From contig CM057342.1 of the NCBI GenBank assembly GCA_030015575.1, positions 259,432,867 through 259,496,866 of the forward strand: 64,000 bases of DNA, given 5' to 3'. Under the pieces are notes generated by a model that saw only the letters and a list, made by a program, of their open reading frames with translations, made no database searches and was not told the DNA's origin. The position numbers and the translations under genes were made by a program. Positions 13,135 to 26,099 of this stretch are shown piece after piece. This DNA comes from Agapanthus africanus. Lineage: Eukaryota > Streptophyta > Magnoliopsida > Asparagales > Amaryllidaceae. Positions within the stretch are counted from its first letter, which is position 1. Each line of letters starts with the position of its first letter.

Positions 13135-15176
13135 TTAGGAGAGAGAAAAGAAACACTTTAGCATGATGCACTTGCAAGTTTAGAGTGGTTTTTAGTTTGT
13201 CTAAACAGGATGGCTCCCACTGTCTCTCGAATCCCTTCTCAAACCGTAAAGAAAGGATTAGTCGGGATCAATCTCACCGTACAATACTTGCTTAACCGTT
13301 CAGCCAGGCCAGTGTCGGTACTTCGAGGGAGGTTTTCCAACGCTTTCGCGAAGTTCCTTAATTAAGTAACCTCTTTTCCCTGTGGACGTAGCCCCGCTAA
13401 CACCTTTCTAGACACCTACTAGGTTTATAGCATTGATCGTTAAGTGTGAGTTTTCCCGAGGAGTAGCATATACTCACAGTAGGATCGGGATCCAAATATC
13501 ATTGCGTGATAAAACCGAAGGAATCCTACCAGAATTATCACACTCCAAATGGTATGCAGCGCTAGCAAGTTTCAGTGCTTATGAAACTCCCGATGTGGAT
13601 TTTTGCCCCATGCTCTTATGACCTTGACTTTGGCCAAAATATCATAAGTCACATGTCAAGTTCTACCCGTCATTCTCCTGGTTAATTTGGACCCATCCAT
13701 ACCTACCCTTGACTTTGGCCAAAATAGCAGCACGACTGTCCCAAACCAACGCATCTATCTATGCTGCACATGAATACCCAATAGCTACCAATCACTATGC
13801 CTTGACTTTGGCCAAAATACATAGCTTGAATACTTTTTGACCATTCATGTGGAATGACGGAGGGCTATGAATGGTTTTGGCGAAACCGTGAACGTAGTGA
13901 ACTTGATATAATCGATGGAACGAGATAGCTTTTAAAAGGAGTGGTTCAAGCTCCGCGTTTAAAAGTTTAGTTTTGAAAAGAACCGAGTGGTTTTCAAAGT
14001 GTTCCAATCGACTTTTACTTGGTTTATTTTCTTGCATTAGTTCTTTTAATGCGTCCCATCATTTAATCCTACCATTACAGAAAACAACCAAAATATGACG
14101 TACGCTTATGCCATTCGCATTCGCCACAGGGCCCCGTCATCACCCGTTAGGTTACTTAACTAACGACAGAGCGGGGGCTGGGCTAGCGCGGCTGTAAAAC
14201 ATAAGCAACGCCTAAATAGTTATCATATATAAATATATAGCAATGATAGACATTACAGATCACAGATGAATACATTGGATATACTAGGAATCCGCAATCC
14301 GTTCGAGCCTGCAACGAAAAGCGGATTACACGGTCGCGGTGAATAGCCAATACCCCACCCAAGACCCCTACGGGTGCGGCAAACTACCCGCCAAGTACCC
14401 GAAGCGAAGCAACCTCTCTCAACACCGTGAGTAGGCCACTCGGCACTTCGAGATACCCGGTAGTTTGTGCACCCCCTCCATGGGTCTATCCTAGGAGCAA
14501 AAACAGTAAAAAGAATTATACAATGACGGCTACAACCCCGACCCGGTTGTGCGGCCATACAAATAATAATACATCAATTTACATATTACATGAATGAAAG
14601 AAAAAGAAACACTCATCTCACATCCACCCCGGCTATTCACCCGCGACAATCCAACGCATTCATATACACATACCATCATCAAACACAGATCACAGATATG
14701 TATAACCCCCACTAATCGACTTATAGCGATTAGCCGATGTTCAATACATATATACATCACAGATATAACCCTTTAGTCAAAGTGTAGTGAAGTTTGATCA
14801 AGAAATACGGATTTATAGGCCCCCAAAAACAAATCTCTTTTCTGGAAAACCTGGGCACAAATAAACCATCTTAAAAATCCCAAAACCACGCCAGAAGAAC
14901 ACTGCACCAAACTCGACCCAGAACCGAGCCAAAACGGCCGCGGTTGCGCGGCAATAGCTTGCTATTGCCGCGGAACCGCGGCTCTTTGAACGAATCTCTG
15001 GATCGTTTTTGGTGGCTTTCTTCACAAAACCCTGAGATGATTTTTGACGTACGATTTATTTTATTTTGAACAGAAAAAATTTTAACAGAAACTTGGGTTT
15101 TTATAAACTCGGTTTTGCGATTTTTTCCGATTGAACTTCCATACACTTTACTACCTAGCTAGTTTATGTTTAGTTA
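13135..15176 (-). other. Non-coding leader of element B
   Basis: About 2 kb between primer site and gag start. It shares the blocks seen in A and C: 14141-14200 (GTTAAGTAACC block, reverse strand), 14361-14393 (GGCGGGTAGTTTGCCGC, reverse strand), and three copies of CTTGACTTTGGCCAAAAT at 13621, 13706 and 13800 on the plus strand. The sequence just before gag (13135-13175) also matches the leaders of A and C. Short frames such as 14253-14558 are not conserved between the three leaders. Confidence 0.75.
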
Positions 15177-15190
15177 GGCTCTGATACCAC
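15177..15190 (-). other. Primer binding site of element B
   Basis: In element orientation the 5' LTR ends TTGCA, then G and TGGTATCAGAGCC, a perfect match to the plant initiator-Met tRNA 3' end. Confidence 0.93.
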
Positions 15191-17233
15191 TGCAAGTCCA
15201 CGTTGCCCACCCCGGTGCTTGCGGGGAGGCGGAAAACGGAATAAAAATCGGATTTTTACTACTCTAGGCAACATGGACTAGACAAAGTCGGATCTTTGCT
15301 AAACAAAAACTTGCTAAAGCTAACTAGAAACTAGTTAAAGAGTAGAATGGTTATACCTAGGGATTTATGTCCTTCTCTCCTTGCTCCTTGGAGTAGTAGA
15401 AAGGGATCACCTTTGTCGTCTTCTTGAGTCGAAGAAGGATCCACCCGAAAGCCTCAACCTTTGGCTTCAACTTCAAGCTAGAAGTAACTAGGGTGCTAGA
15501 AGTGCTAGTCCTAGAACCCTAGATGAGAGTAAAGATTATCAAGAAGAGGTTTTTCTCAAGCTCAAGTGTTTCTCAACACATGAGAGGGGAGAGCTTGAGG
15601 GAGAGGAAGAACAAGAGAGAGAAAGTGAATGATAGAATGAGAGAATAATAAGCCATTCTCACATATATGTGTGAATTATTGTAAATAGATAATTAGTGAG
15701 ATAATTGTCATGGCTTAATCAAGACATGACCATTATCATTTCATTTTTAATGCAAATTGCAAGGATCAAAGAGCATCTTCCAAATGAAATGATGATGGTC
15801 AAAGTGTCAACCTAGGTCAACAAGTCAAGAATGTCAAATGGTCAACAACCATAACCATGCACAATTATGTTAAACTAATATCAATTAACCATAATACACA
15901 CATAAGCATTAGGGTTAATAAAATGACAATGGTCATTAACCCTAATCAAAGTCCCATCCCTCTGTCTCAAGCAACTGTGCATACGCACCCGTATTCGTGA
16001 TCCGAGGAACACGAATACAATGAGATAAAACCAATCCCAAATCATATACTAGGATCCGGTTTAAACCAAAGCCCGCTAGTATAAGCTGTCCGGACAGCAA
16101 ACGTGCACAAGTGCGCGGATGTGAACGAACCCTGTCGCAAAACCATACGACCTCTACTCATTTTGCCTAAAGGCGAATAGCTCTCTGTGTGGGACTCTAA
16201 AGACTCGACACTACGCTGGCAGTGGGTTTAACCACAGACCGCAAGCTGCACTAGCTGTACATAACGGTCCCCAGGTAGATGCCGATAAGAATACTGACGA
16301 GGTAACCCCATCTGAACTCCTACTGAGCCTGTATGTGACAGTCTCCGTACAGTCCGGTCTGTTCGTCTGATACATCGCATGGCGGGCCTAGGGGGCGGTG
16401 AACGTCAGTCCCCTAATAGCGGTACAAGTCGTGTCGGAGTGTAGCCCAGAACACCCTGAGATAACACTGGAAACCTACCAGTATATCTCGCTTGCCCTGG
16501 CCAGGGACTACTCGTGTAATGGCTCTCCTGGACACAGCGCGATGTCAACCTCCAATACCGGGAGAGACGAATCCTGTCTCACCGTCACAGCCTCCAAGTG
16601 CTTTGGGACTGCACCCAAAAACTACCTGTTTGCACGACTCCTTTGAGCCGTGGTAGGGTAGTAATCAAAGTGCAGTGGGAACACACTCGAGGCGAAGTGA
16701 CAGTGTCAAGTCAGCGGACTAAGCTGTACTCATGTCACCTGGGAACTGATAACTGACGATAGGTATAATACCAACCAACAGTTCCCGACGAGTCCTGTCC
16801 AGTGTACTCGTAACCTAACGAGCACCCGCATACTATCTCAAGTACGACGTACTGACGGCTGTGGGACAGACCGTCTCCCACGCTGGGATGAGAAGTGCAT
16901 ACGCTAGTCTACTCCGGAGTATCGATGCCCTGTCTCGATAGTCCAACGACTAGGGACCTGTATAAGGATGTGCTTATGGATTACCCAGCCCCCACGAGTG
17001 TGAGCGCCATCACAACGCTGGTAATCAAGCAAAGATCCTAAGGGCTCTACTAATATGTATATCAGCGATATGCTAAAAGAAACACATGCACATATTAAAG
17101 CAGAGACAAACCAAGTAGTATACTACCATTTCGAGCAAGATTGTATATACAACTGTGAATATCCCAAGCTTCCATCAAGTAATATACAAACTAGTATGAT
17201 ACAGTAATGGCCTCTAGGGCATATACACTAACA
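15191..17233 (-). repeat. 5' LTR of element B
   Basis: 2,043 bp; TG...CA ends in element orientation; about 27 differences from 7105-9147 by eye, mostly transitions. Confidence 0.95.
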
Positions 17234-17238
17234 GCTTA
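17234..17238. repeat. Target site duplication of element B (right)
   Basis: GCTTA, identical to 7100-7104. Confidence 0.95.
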
Positions 17239-17858
17239 CGCACTTAGTGTGGTAAGCAGGTATCAATCAGACTCAGGGGAGAAGCACTGGATAGCTGTTA
17301 AGAACATTCTTAAGTACTTGCGAAGGACTAAAGAAATGTTCTTGGTGTATGGTAATGGAGAACTCCAAGTGGAGTTCTTTACCGATTTAAGCTTCTAGAG
17401 TGACAAGGATGACAGCAAGTTTGTCTCGGGTTTTGTCTTCACCCTCAATGGAGGGGCGGTATGTTGGAAGAGTTCCAAGAAAGATACCGTTGCAGACTCG
17501 ACGATGGAGGATGAATACATCGCTGCTAATGATGCTGCCAAAGAGGCTGTCTGGATGAAGAAGTTCATCACTGAACTTGGTGTAGTTCCATCCATTATTG
17601 ATCCAATACCATTGTATTATGATAACAATGGAGCTGTGGCTTTAGCCAAGGAAACCCGGTCCCATCAGCAATCTAGACATATTTTGAGGCGGTATCACCT
17701 GATCTAAGAGATAGTTGATCGCCGCGAGATCGAGGTCAGGATAGTTGACACGAAGGATAACACGGTGGATCTACTCACGAAGGCCCTTCCCTAGACGCAG
17801 TTTGAGAGACTTTTTAGGATGTTGGGTATGAGATATTACAACAACTGGCCTTAGTGCA
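17239..17858 (+). pseudogene. RNase H part of pol, element A continued
   Basis: This resumes exactly where 7104 broke off: ALSVVSRYQSDSGEKHW...LKYLRRTKEMFLVYG...[12 protein letters not shown]...[14 protein letters not shown]...[11 protein letters not shown]...LLTKALP, ending NNWP and a stop. Three in-frame stops, near 17396, 17705 and 17793, are additional to those in the 5' part. The family's DPFTKALP signature has become DLLTKALP. The polypurine-like GGCCTTAGTGCAGGTAGGATAT follows at 17847-17868. Confidence 0.9.
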
Positions 17859-17863
17859 GGTAG

Positions 17864-17868
17864 GATAT
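17864..17868. repeat. Probable target duplication of element C (left)
   Basis: GATAT here and AAGAT at 40059-40063. Both are one change from GAGAT, the last five bases of the intact Angela polypurine tract (seen before 9147 in B and before 37803 in C). A GAGAT duplication mutated once on each side is the simplest reading. Confidence 0.55.
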
Positions 17869-19717
17869 TGTTGGATATGTATGCCCTAGAGGCCTGTATC
17901 ATATAGGATGTAGGGGATATATATGTACAGGATAATCTTGCTCAGTTATATAGTATACTATTGGAGCTGTCTTTATCTGAACATGTGTATATGTTTTTCT
18001 TACTGCTTTGTATTGCTTATACATGTTGATAAAGACTCGTTACAGTAGTATACTATTCTGGTTTGTTTTTATCTTAACATGTGCATATGTTATACTCGAT
18101 ATCACATATGGTTGATACATGTTGATGAAGCCCATAGGATTTTGCTTGACCACCAGCGTTATGATGGCGATCATACTTGAGGGAGCTGGGTAGTCCATAA
18201 GCGCATCCTTAAAGGTCCCAAGTTGCTGGAGTATCGAGATCGGGCATCGATATTCCATGGTAGGTTTGTGTATACGTTTTTAGACCCCGACGAGGAGCGG
18301 TGGTTGGTCCCACAGCCATTGGTATGATCACCTAAGATTGTATACAATTGCTCACCGGGGTGAGTACACTGGACGGACTCACCGAGAACCTCTAGATTGT
18401 ATTATATATATCATCAGATAGCGGTTCTTAGGTGACATGAGTACATGTTAATATTTAGACCTGAGATCATCATTTGTCTTGTATGAGTTCCCACTGTACT
18501 TTGATCACTGCCCTACCACGGCTCTACTGAGTCGTGCAAACAGGTTTTGGTTGGGTACAGTCCCGAGCCACATGGAGGCAGTGTGTGATTGTCAGGGATT
18601 TGTCTCTCCCGGTATTGAGAGTCGATATCGTACCGTGTCTGGTTAGCCAAAACCATAAGACCTTGGCCAAGGCAGTTGAGATTTACTGATGGTTAGATCA
18701 GTAGTTTCTCGAATCAGTCCTGAGCCGAATCGAACTGACTCATCAGGTTATTAGGGGTCTGACGTTTACCATCCCCTAGACCCGGTATACGATACTCTTA
18801 GACGAAGAGACCGGACTGTACGGAGATTGTCACGGATAGGCTCAGTAGGGGTTTGGATGAGCTTGCTCGTCGATCTTCCTTTTCGACAGGTACCTGGGTA
18901 GCCGTTACATACAACTAGTGGAGATGATGTGCTTTTTGTTAAATCTATTGTCAGTGTACTGTCAAGTCTTTAGAGTCCCACATAGAGGGTTTCCCTGGTT
19001 CAGGCGAAATGATGTAGTGGCTGTATTTTGATACGTGCAGGGTTTCGATCGAATGATAATACTAGCCGGCTTAAGATTAAGCCGGATTATTAAATCAGGT
19101 ATTGATTTAATGATTTACATATACATATTTCGATATATATATTCTAGTGTTATACGGGTTTTCGATCGGACGGTTGATAATACTAGCCGGCTTAGAATTA
19201 AGCCGGATTATTAAATCAGGTATTGATTTAATAATTTATATATGCATATTTCGATATATATATTCTAGTATTATTTTCTTTGTATTATTCTACCTCTTTG
19301 GGTATTTGTATTTTGATACGAGTACGAGTATGTATATACGTTAGAGTGTATTCCGAATTTATACAGAAAAAATTCTAGAAGGAGGACACCTCATTTCCTT
19401 GGTTTTTCTTTTATTGAAAATTGAAATGAGGTGGAGGGGTGAGGTGGAAAGGAGAATGGTGTGAAGCATAGTTGAATAGGGTAGACAAATGAATTTATAA
19501 TTTATTTGTCTACACTATTCAAGTATGGATGGATTTTATATTTGCAAAAATCATTTGATAAAACCATACTTGCATTATTGTTTTGTGATGAGATTTTCAT
19601 TACACTATTCTCACTCTCTCTCTCCATTCTTGAGCTCCTTCTTCCTCTTCACCCTACACTCTCATGAGTTGAGAATCAAGGGTGAAGAGAGGTAGAAAAA
19701 ATACTAGAACAATAAAC
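17869..19717 (+). repeat. 5' LTR of element C, first part
   Basis: Starts TGTTGGATATGTATGCCC and matches 37917-39705 in the 3' LTR. A 110-bp stretch around GATAATACTAGCCGGCTTA is repeated in tandem (19040-19145 and 19160-19265), as it also is in the 3' LTR. It is cut by element E at 19717. Confidence 0.9.
19713..19717. repeat. Target site duplication of element E (left)
   Basis: TAAAC, repeated at 31753-31757. The uninterrupted site in C's 3' LTR reads ACAACAAACTATATCAC (near 39697). Confidence 0.93.
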
Positions 19718-22700
19718 TGTAACGTTTTGAAAATCGTTTCGGTGAAATTTCGAAAAATCGGTAAAATAAGGGGGTTTTCTGTAAAAAGTCAAAATACAAA
19801 TATCTTATTATAAAAATTAAATATACATATTCTAGCTATGTAATTGCTATTATTTGGTGTTTATTGAGCCGCTGGTGAAATTTCAAATTTTCTGAAAAAA
19901 ATATTATTTTATTATTATTTTAAGCCGTCACTAATACATTTAATTAGGGAAAATTACAAATCGGAATGAGTTGAAAAAAATTTTGTACATCATAAAACAT
20001 TAAATAAAATTTTATCATGTGGTTTTTGGAACGAAATTATTTGCCAAAACGGTTTAGAAATTATTGAAGAAAAAAAGGCTTTTTTTAGCGTAAATGGATG
20101 TTTGGGGTATTGTATTTATCATTTTTCATCACCCCACATCCGTACCCACACCCACACACCCCCACTTACTCTTCCCCATGGCTGAATTCAGCACCCACCA
20201 TAATTTTTCCTCACTTGATTTCAAAGGAAAAGAAATGAAAGAAAAGAAAAGAAAATGGGTGAATTAGGTGGACTTTTGACCTTACCTTGACCTTGACTTT
20301 CCTCCCTTGCATTTTCTCTACCTCCCTCTCTCTCCTCACTCCCATTTCTGGCCTCCCAACAGCAGCAGCCCCCCCCTCAAATCCCACTCTTTCTTCATCA
20401 AAAAAATCCACAAATCACTTCAAAATCCATGCAAATTCAAATCTAAATCCAAATCCGACTCCTACCCATTTTAGCTTAGCCCGTATAGCATGTATCCTTG
20501 TGAAAAGAGAGCATTTTGGAGGGCCATGGATGCTTGTGGATCTTCATATGTTTTTGGGTATAATTCTAAACTTTTTGTTGCTCAATTTGTTACTAATTTC
20601 TTAAGCTAATTTACTTAAGTGTTAATTTGGTTATGTGAGTTTAATTGCAAGTTTTGGAATTCAAGTTGTGAATTTGATTGCAAGTTAGGGTTTTATAAAA
20701 TTGGTGTATGGTTGTGTGTTATATTTAGGCTTTGTTGTCATGATAATACAAGGTTAGTAGCTAGTGTGAATGGTTAGTTTTAAAATTTGTGTTAATTTGC
20801 TAAATTGCTTACTAGGTTTTTGAAATTTGTTAAATTCTTGGGATTAAAAATGTGTTTAGGGTTTTCATGACTTCATTAACTTTATTAAGTGTGGTTTAAT
20901 GCTTTAGATCATGCAAATCTAAGCTAGATTGTAGTTTGTACAATTTTGCTTTGAAATTGTTAAAAAGGGTATTTTTGTAAACTAGAATATTAGGATTTTT
21001 GGAATTTAATGAGATTAAATTCCGGAAATTGTTTATACGACTTATTTAAGATATTTAATAAATATATTGGCCGCTATATTCATTTAAACATCGTGTTTTG
21101 TACAAAAACGGCGAATTGTGCTTGCTAGATTTTCGGAAAAATGACTTTTTAAGTGAAATTGGCGTTTTTGTGAGTTTTAACCTAGTTTATATTAAAATTA
21201 GTGTTCGTGAATGTGCAAATGAGTGTGATTGGATTTTTCTTGATGGTTTGACGTTTGTACATCGACATCGAGGGTTGGTTTGACTATTCTTGCATGCGTA
21301 GGCGATAGGTTTGGACCTATGCGTGATACGCGTGCCGATTTGATTTTCGTATGCCGTTTCGATCTCGAATTTAGTTTTAATACGATATGGTGCGTTATGA
21401 TATGTAGGTACCCCCATGTGGACTTCGAGACGACAAGCAGGCGCGTGGCGACGTCGGCACCGGCTAGCGAGGACCAGGTGAGTAGATTTATATCTACGGG
21501 GAGAAGTCGGGTGGATGGCGTATAGCAACCCCGCAGTCCGTGGTGGTGTATACGGATGCGTATACACACCAACAATTATTATATGTTATTTGGGATTAAT
21601 AACGATGCTTAGGATGGATATTGGTGTGTTGGATTATTTTTAGCGTTGCGAACCCTAGGGTAGTGTTGCACTACACATACACACACACATACACACATAC
21701 ATACTTGCATACATTCCTATTGATATGTGCTCATGGGATTATTTATAGTTATGTGTTCACATGGGTATGGGACTATGTGTTCACATACGGATTGAGGATG
21801 ATACTTGGGATTGAGCTGAGTCGATGAGATTTGATTTGAGGCCGTGAGATCGGTGATATAGCAGGGTTCGTATTTGAGATACGACATGACGTTGTAGCGG
21901 GTCCTTGACGTAGTGTTTCACACACGTCCATGCATACGTAGGCGGTATCAATATGGTACTAGACGTAGATCAGTACCCCGATCTTGATATTTGATAAAGA
22001 GGATACCAGGTGAATAGTATGATGAATGTGATATTGACCCGTACCCAGATTTGGGAGGCCGTACGACGGATTTACGTACGAGCTATATTGATGATTGATC
22101 CGCACTCTTGACTTGGGATGCCTGATTATAGATATGGTATCAGCTATGATATTATTGAGACGGGATCACCGACTATACATATACAGGTAGGTATATGTAT
22201 CGACTCAGATGTTAGGCGGTTTCCTTACCTGTAGTTCAGCTTGTTAGTTCAGCCGCATAGTTTAGTGTAGTTGTTAGATTAGATTAGACTTCTTACCTAT
22301 TTCAAAAACTAACGAATCGTGGGTATTTTAAAAGACAGCCCAAGGGATCCTACGGATATTTCAAAAGACGTATCTTTTCATAAAAACACCGTAGCCCCTA
22401 TTTTCAAAAACCCCATGATTCGTGTTATTTCAAAAGGCACCATTTGTAGGACTTATATTAGATTAATACTGATTAGTTATCGTTATGTCTAGTATTCTGC
22501 TCCCGCACATTATTGCTGTTCGCTCTGCCCCGCATACTTATTTTGCTGCATACTCCATTATTGATATCATGCTGTTAGGACACCAGCACCATTACCGATG
22601 ATGCGTATGTACCACATACACTTACTTGCCGGCTCACACACATCTTCATCGGTAATTGCCATGTCACGTATACTTAGAAAATACTATTGCTTGACTTAGG

Positions 22701-24245
22701 TTGTTAGTTAGTAGTTGATACGATATTAGTGTACCTGCTTTATATGCCAGTTTAGACATTGTAGTTATTACTTATCACTTCATGCATACTGTTATTCCAT
22801 TGTTCATGCCTAGTTATTAATCACACATTGCAACTTGGTTATTGATACCATATACGTTCATTATCATTGACATATGCACTTGTGATGATTTCTTGAGATT
22901 TATGATATTTCTGGATTTCGGGGGAAAGCCGCAAAATTTCTAAACTTATTATATTTTTAAAATATGTAAATTGCGGTTTTCTAGTGATGTAAGTGTCGTC
23001 CACCATGAGTTTGTTGTGGTTTTCGAGATCCGTGTCGAGGAGTGGAGGAACCGTCACGGGTACATGGTGGGCCCGGTATGGTACCCCGGGGCAAGAGGAA
23101 TGTGGTGTTGACGTTGAGCCTGGCTGGGGAGCACTACCTACCGGTGATATTACCCGACCCGTCGGATATCCGGAGGATACCGTCGTGGTCTTGAGATGGA
23201 TGGTAGGGGCCGGTCTGGACTGACGGCGCCCTAGATATTGAGATTGAGACATTGATATTTCGAGACAGTGAGATTTATGTTTTGTGTCGATGCTAGACAC
23301 TGTTGATACTGATTTCATTATGATACCTCAGTTTAAAAAACCAGAAGGAAATCTCACTAATTTATGAAAACAGTTTCTTCATTTACATGTATTCTGTTTT
23401 CATGCATTCATACCTCATTCATATGATATATTGCTACCTGAGGCACTGACACGGGCACATGAGATTACACTCGGTTAGATATTACCCTAGCCATTGTTAT
23501 AGGCTGCATGTTATACATATTTTTGAGGATATATTATGATCATTGACCTAGGATTGCGTTATTTATGCGATTTCTGTGCGTAGATGTTTTTCTATTCACG
23601 AGTTGGCAACTCACCCCCGTTGTGCCCCAGTTTCTTGCAGGTTTGCCGTACAGGTTTCATTACGGCTTTGCGGGCATAGTTTCATTCGGGTGATTTGCTA
23701 GTAGGTGGGTTTACTTGTATCATACCCCCATTATATATCTTGTATATCATTATTCTGTTGTATCTAGAATCTCCATCAACCAAACATGTATTTTTGAGAT
23801 AGAGACCAGTGTTGTTTATTCTTTCGACCTTAGAGTCGCTCGTTATATTTCTGGTGGTTTTGAGTTTCCTTTTGAGTTTTGATCCTCGCCGTTGGCGTTG
23901 TATATTATATTGCTTGTGTGGTTGTGACCGTCGATTGACGAAGAGCTAGCTCCCGCTTGGGGATGCCTTTTTCTTAATTTCGTATACTATTCATGTTGTA
24001 TCCCGTTTGGGGGCCAGTATTTACAAAGGAGACTCTGCCGAAATTTTCAGTAAATTTTTGATGTTTTTAAAAACCGCATAATTCGGCTTATGCTATTGAA
24101 ACTACTTGCTTTAATTTGGTTTTTCCTGCACTCTACTTCTTTTCTTAGTTTGGATTTCTGGGTTTTCGGTTTACTTAGATTACGTACGCCTCGAGACATT
24201 CGTAGTTTAAGTGCCGGTCATGTTCCGTACTTTCGGGTCGTGACA
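19718..24245 (+). repeat. 5' LTR of element E
   Basis: 4,528 bp. It contains a pyrimidine-rich CCCACACCCACACACCCCCAC stretch near 20145-20170 and a CA-rich stretch near 21680-21710. The ends are TGTAACG and GGGTCGTGACA. Frames such as 20287-20604 and 21187-21567 recur in the other LTR only because the LTRs are copies. Confidence 0.95.
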
Positions 24246-24249
24246 AAGT

Positions 24250-24261
24250 TGGTATCAGAGC
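24250..24261 (+). other. Primer binding site of element E
   Basis: TGGTATCAGAGC, four bases after the LTR end, complementary to the initiator-Met tRNA 3' end. Confidence 0.9.
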
Positions 24262-26099
24262 GTTAGGTTTTACCTTCGGAGCGTAGGATGACCCTTGGTT
24301 GATGGAATAGGTGACTAAAGTAGAGTGACGTACCGTTGGTATGTTCCGCGGCATATTTACGACACGCCACTCCACTTAAGGAGCCTTAGGATGTACATTT
24401 CCTTGTTCAGTATTATATTCCTTCCTGATCTAGCCTCATCGGTACCAGTTTGGTTTTGCTACTACGGTTACGGGCAGGGAGAGCTACGGCTAGAGTTGCG
24501 GTCAGCACAAGCTCGTCACGAACGAGGACTGACCAGGGCGAAATTCCGGCGACACACGATTGCAGAGATGTATCTTTTTACTGTGTTTCCGTGCCACGAG
24601 TGTTTGGCGGATCGCCATTATGAGGTTACTCGGAGGCGCTGATCGACACTAGAGAATTGAGCCAATGATAGAGGCCAGCCAGATTTTGATGACCGTTGGT
24701 GTGTTGCTTACTCCTGATGATTGAGGCACTGTTCAGCATGCAGACGAGCAAGCCAGTGGTTGCTGCGAGCGACGAGATATCGCCCCATATGTTGGAGCTA
24801 TTGCGGGGCGAGTTGTACGAATAGATGATAGAAGGTCGCTAGTCACCCGATGATGAATGACTAGGACAGGTGGTTCGTTCGCCTACCCCGATGCGAGGTC
24901 ATCAGATAGATTGATTCCAGCTAGAGACGACTTCACGCAGAGACGTGAGGGTCGACAGAGACGATCGAATGTCGGAAAACCTATTATTCCAAGTTTAAAG
25001 TATTCAGAAAGACATGCAGGCAATTCTATGGTCCCTCTAGAAGAATGAAATCCTAACTCGACATAATGACCGTGTGAAAGCCTTTGAACCTTCGGGTTTG
25101 CGGCAGTTCCACGGCGCCATTAGTGAGGCTTGGGTTTGCCCTTCTACGGCTGGACCACCGATGCTATGGTATATATATTCGATACTATTAAACTGTGCCC
25201 AAGATGTTGAGCTCTTGGGGGATTATGAGGTTTCGACGAATCGATCGAATGGTTCGACTTCAATCGGATGCTAGGTGGTGAGATGCATTCTTGGGAGACT
25301 CCAGATACGAGGATAGCCGTTGGAGCTCAGTCCATGCAGCCACGACGAGACGAGTCCGAAGCGGTCGACATTAGAGAAAATGGAGTAAGAGGTTCGTATA
25401 AGATCCAGATATGATGACGTTCCCCTCCGCCGACATCAGAGATGCGATGCGCATGCCGAGGCAGAGTACTGGATATACCTTCCAGAAGGAGTCGCGATGA
25501 GTATGCAGTCGTTCCAGAGCAAGATGGAGATATAGGAAAGGACGATGACTTCCGGACAGTTGCAGAGACGAGACATGGAATAGACCGTGAGCAGGATTCC
25601 TTCCAGGACACTGCTGCAATGATACTTGCACCCAGGATCAGATGTGTCACGTACATTCAGAGAGCCAGAGGCCGACGCCAGTGATATGCTGTCTTACGAG
25701 TGGTCGCGATGATTGACCAAGAGATGACCAGAGAAGTGCCAGAACGGAATCGTCCCCGTTAGCACACCTGACATGGCCGATGAGCCGATGGACCGAAAGA
25801 TTGGTAATTCACAGTGAAGACCTTGACCCAGGAGTGGTCATGGTTACGCACACCAGCAGGACAGAGTTCATGATCATCGACGAGACGTCCCACTAGTGAC
25901 CGTGACAGTTGGCCGAGATTCTTAGAGGATGCACTTGAGCGGTACTATTCCGCCATTATTGATTACGATGTTTTGGGTGATTTATTCGTATGATTTGATT
26001 TTGATGATTGAGGATTTACGACCTTTGCACAGTGTTGCACTTGAGATCGTTTTCGTGCTTTAGTTTCACATGTTTGTGATATTACGGTTTTAAACAGTT

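Larger units (their letters stand above)
7105..17233 (-). mobile_element. Angela-lineage Ty1/copia element B, full length, nested in A
   Basis: A complete minus-strand copia of 10,129 bp with TG...CA ends, two LTRs of 2,043 bp each, GCTTA duplications, a primer site and a polypurine tract. I count about 27 mismatches between the LTRs (about 98.7% identity). With the usual plant rate of 1.3e-8 per site per year this suggests roughly half a million years since insertion. It keeps a full-length gag-pol layout, unlike A and C, but the coding region has four stops and two frameshifts. Either it moved with proteins from relatives or it decayed quickly after landing. Confidence 0.95.

Noticed and set aside
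21187..21567. 125- and 126-codon frames present at both 21.2 kb and 28.7 kb
   Set aside because: Recurrence is due to the two nearly identical LTRs of element E. Two overlapping frames are equally open, which argues against coding.
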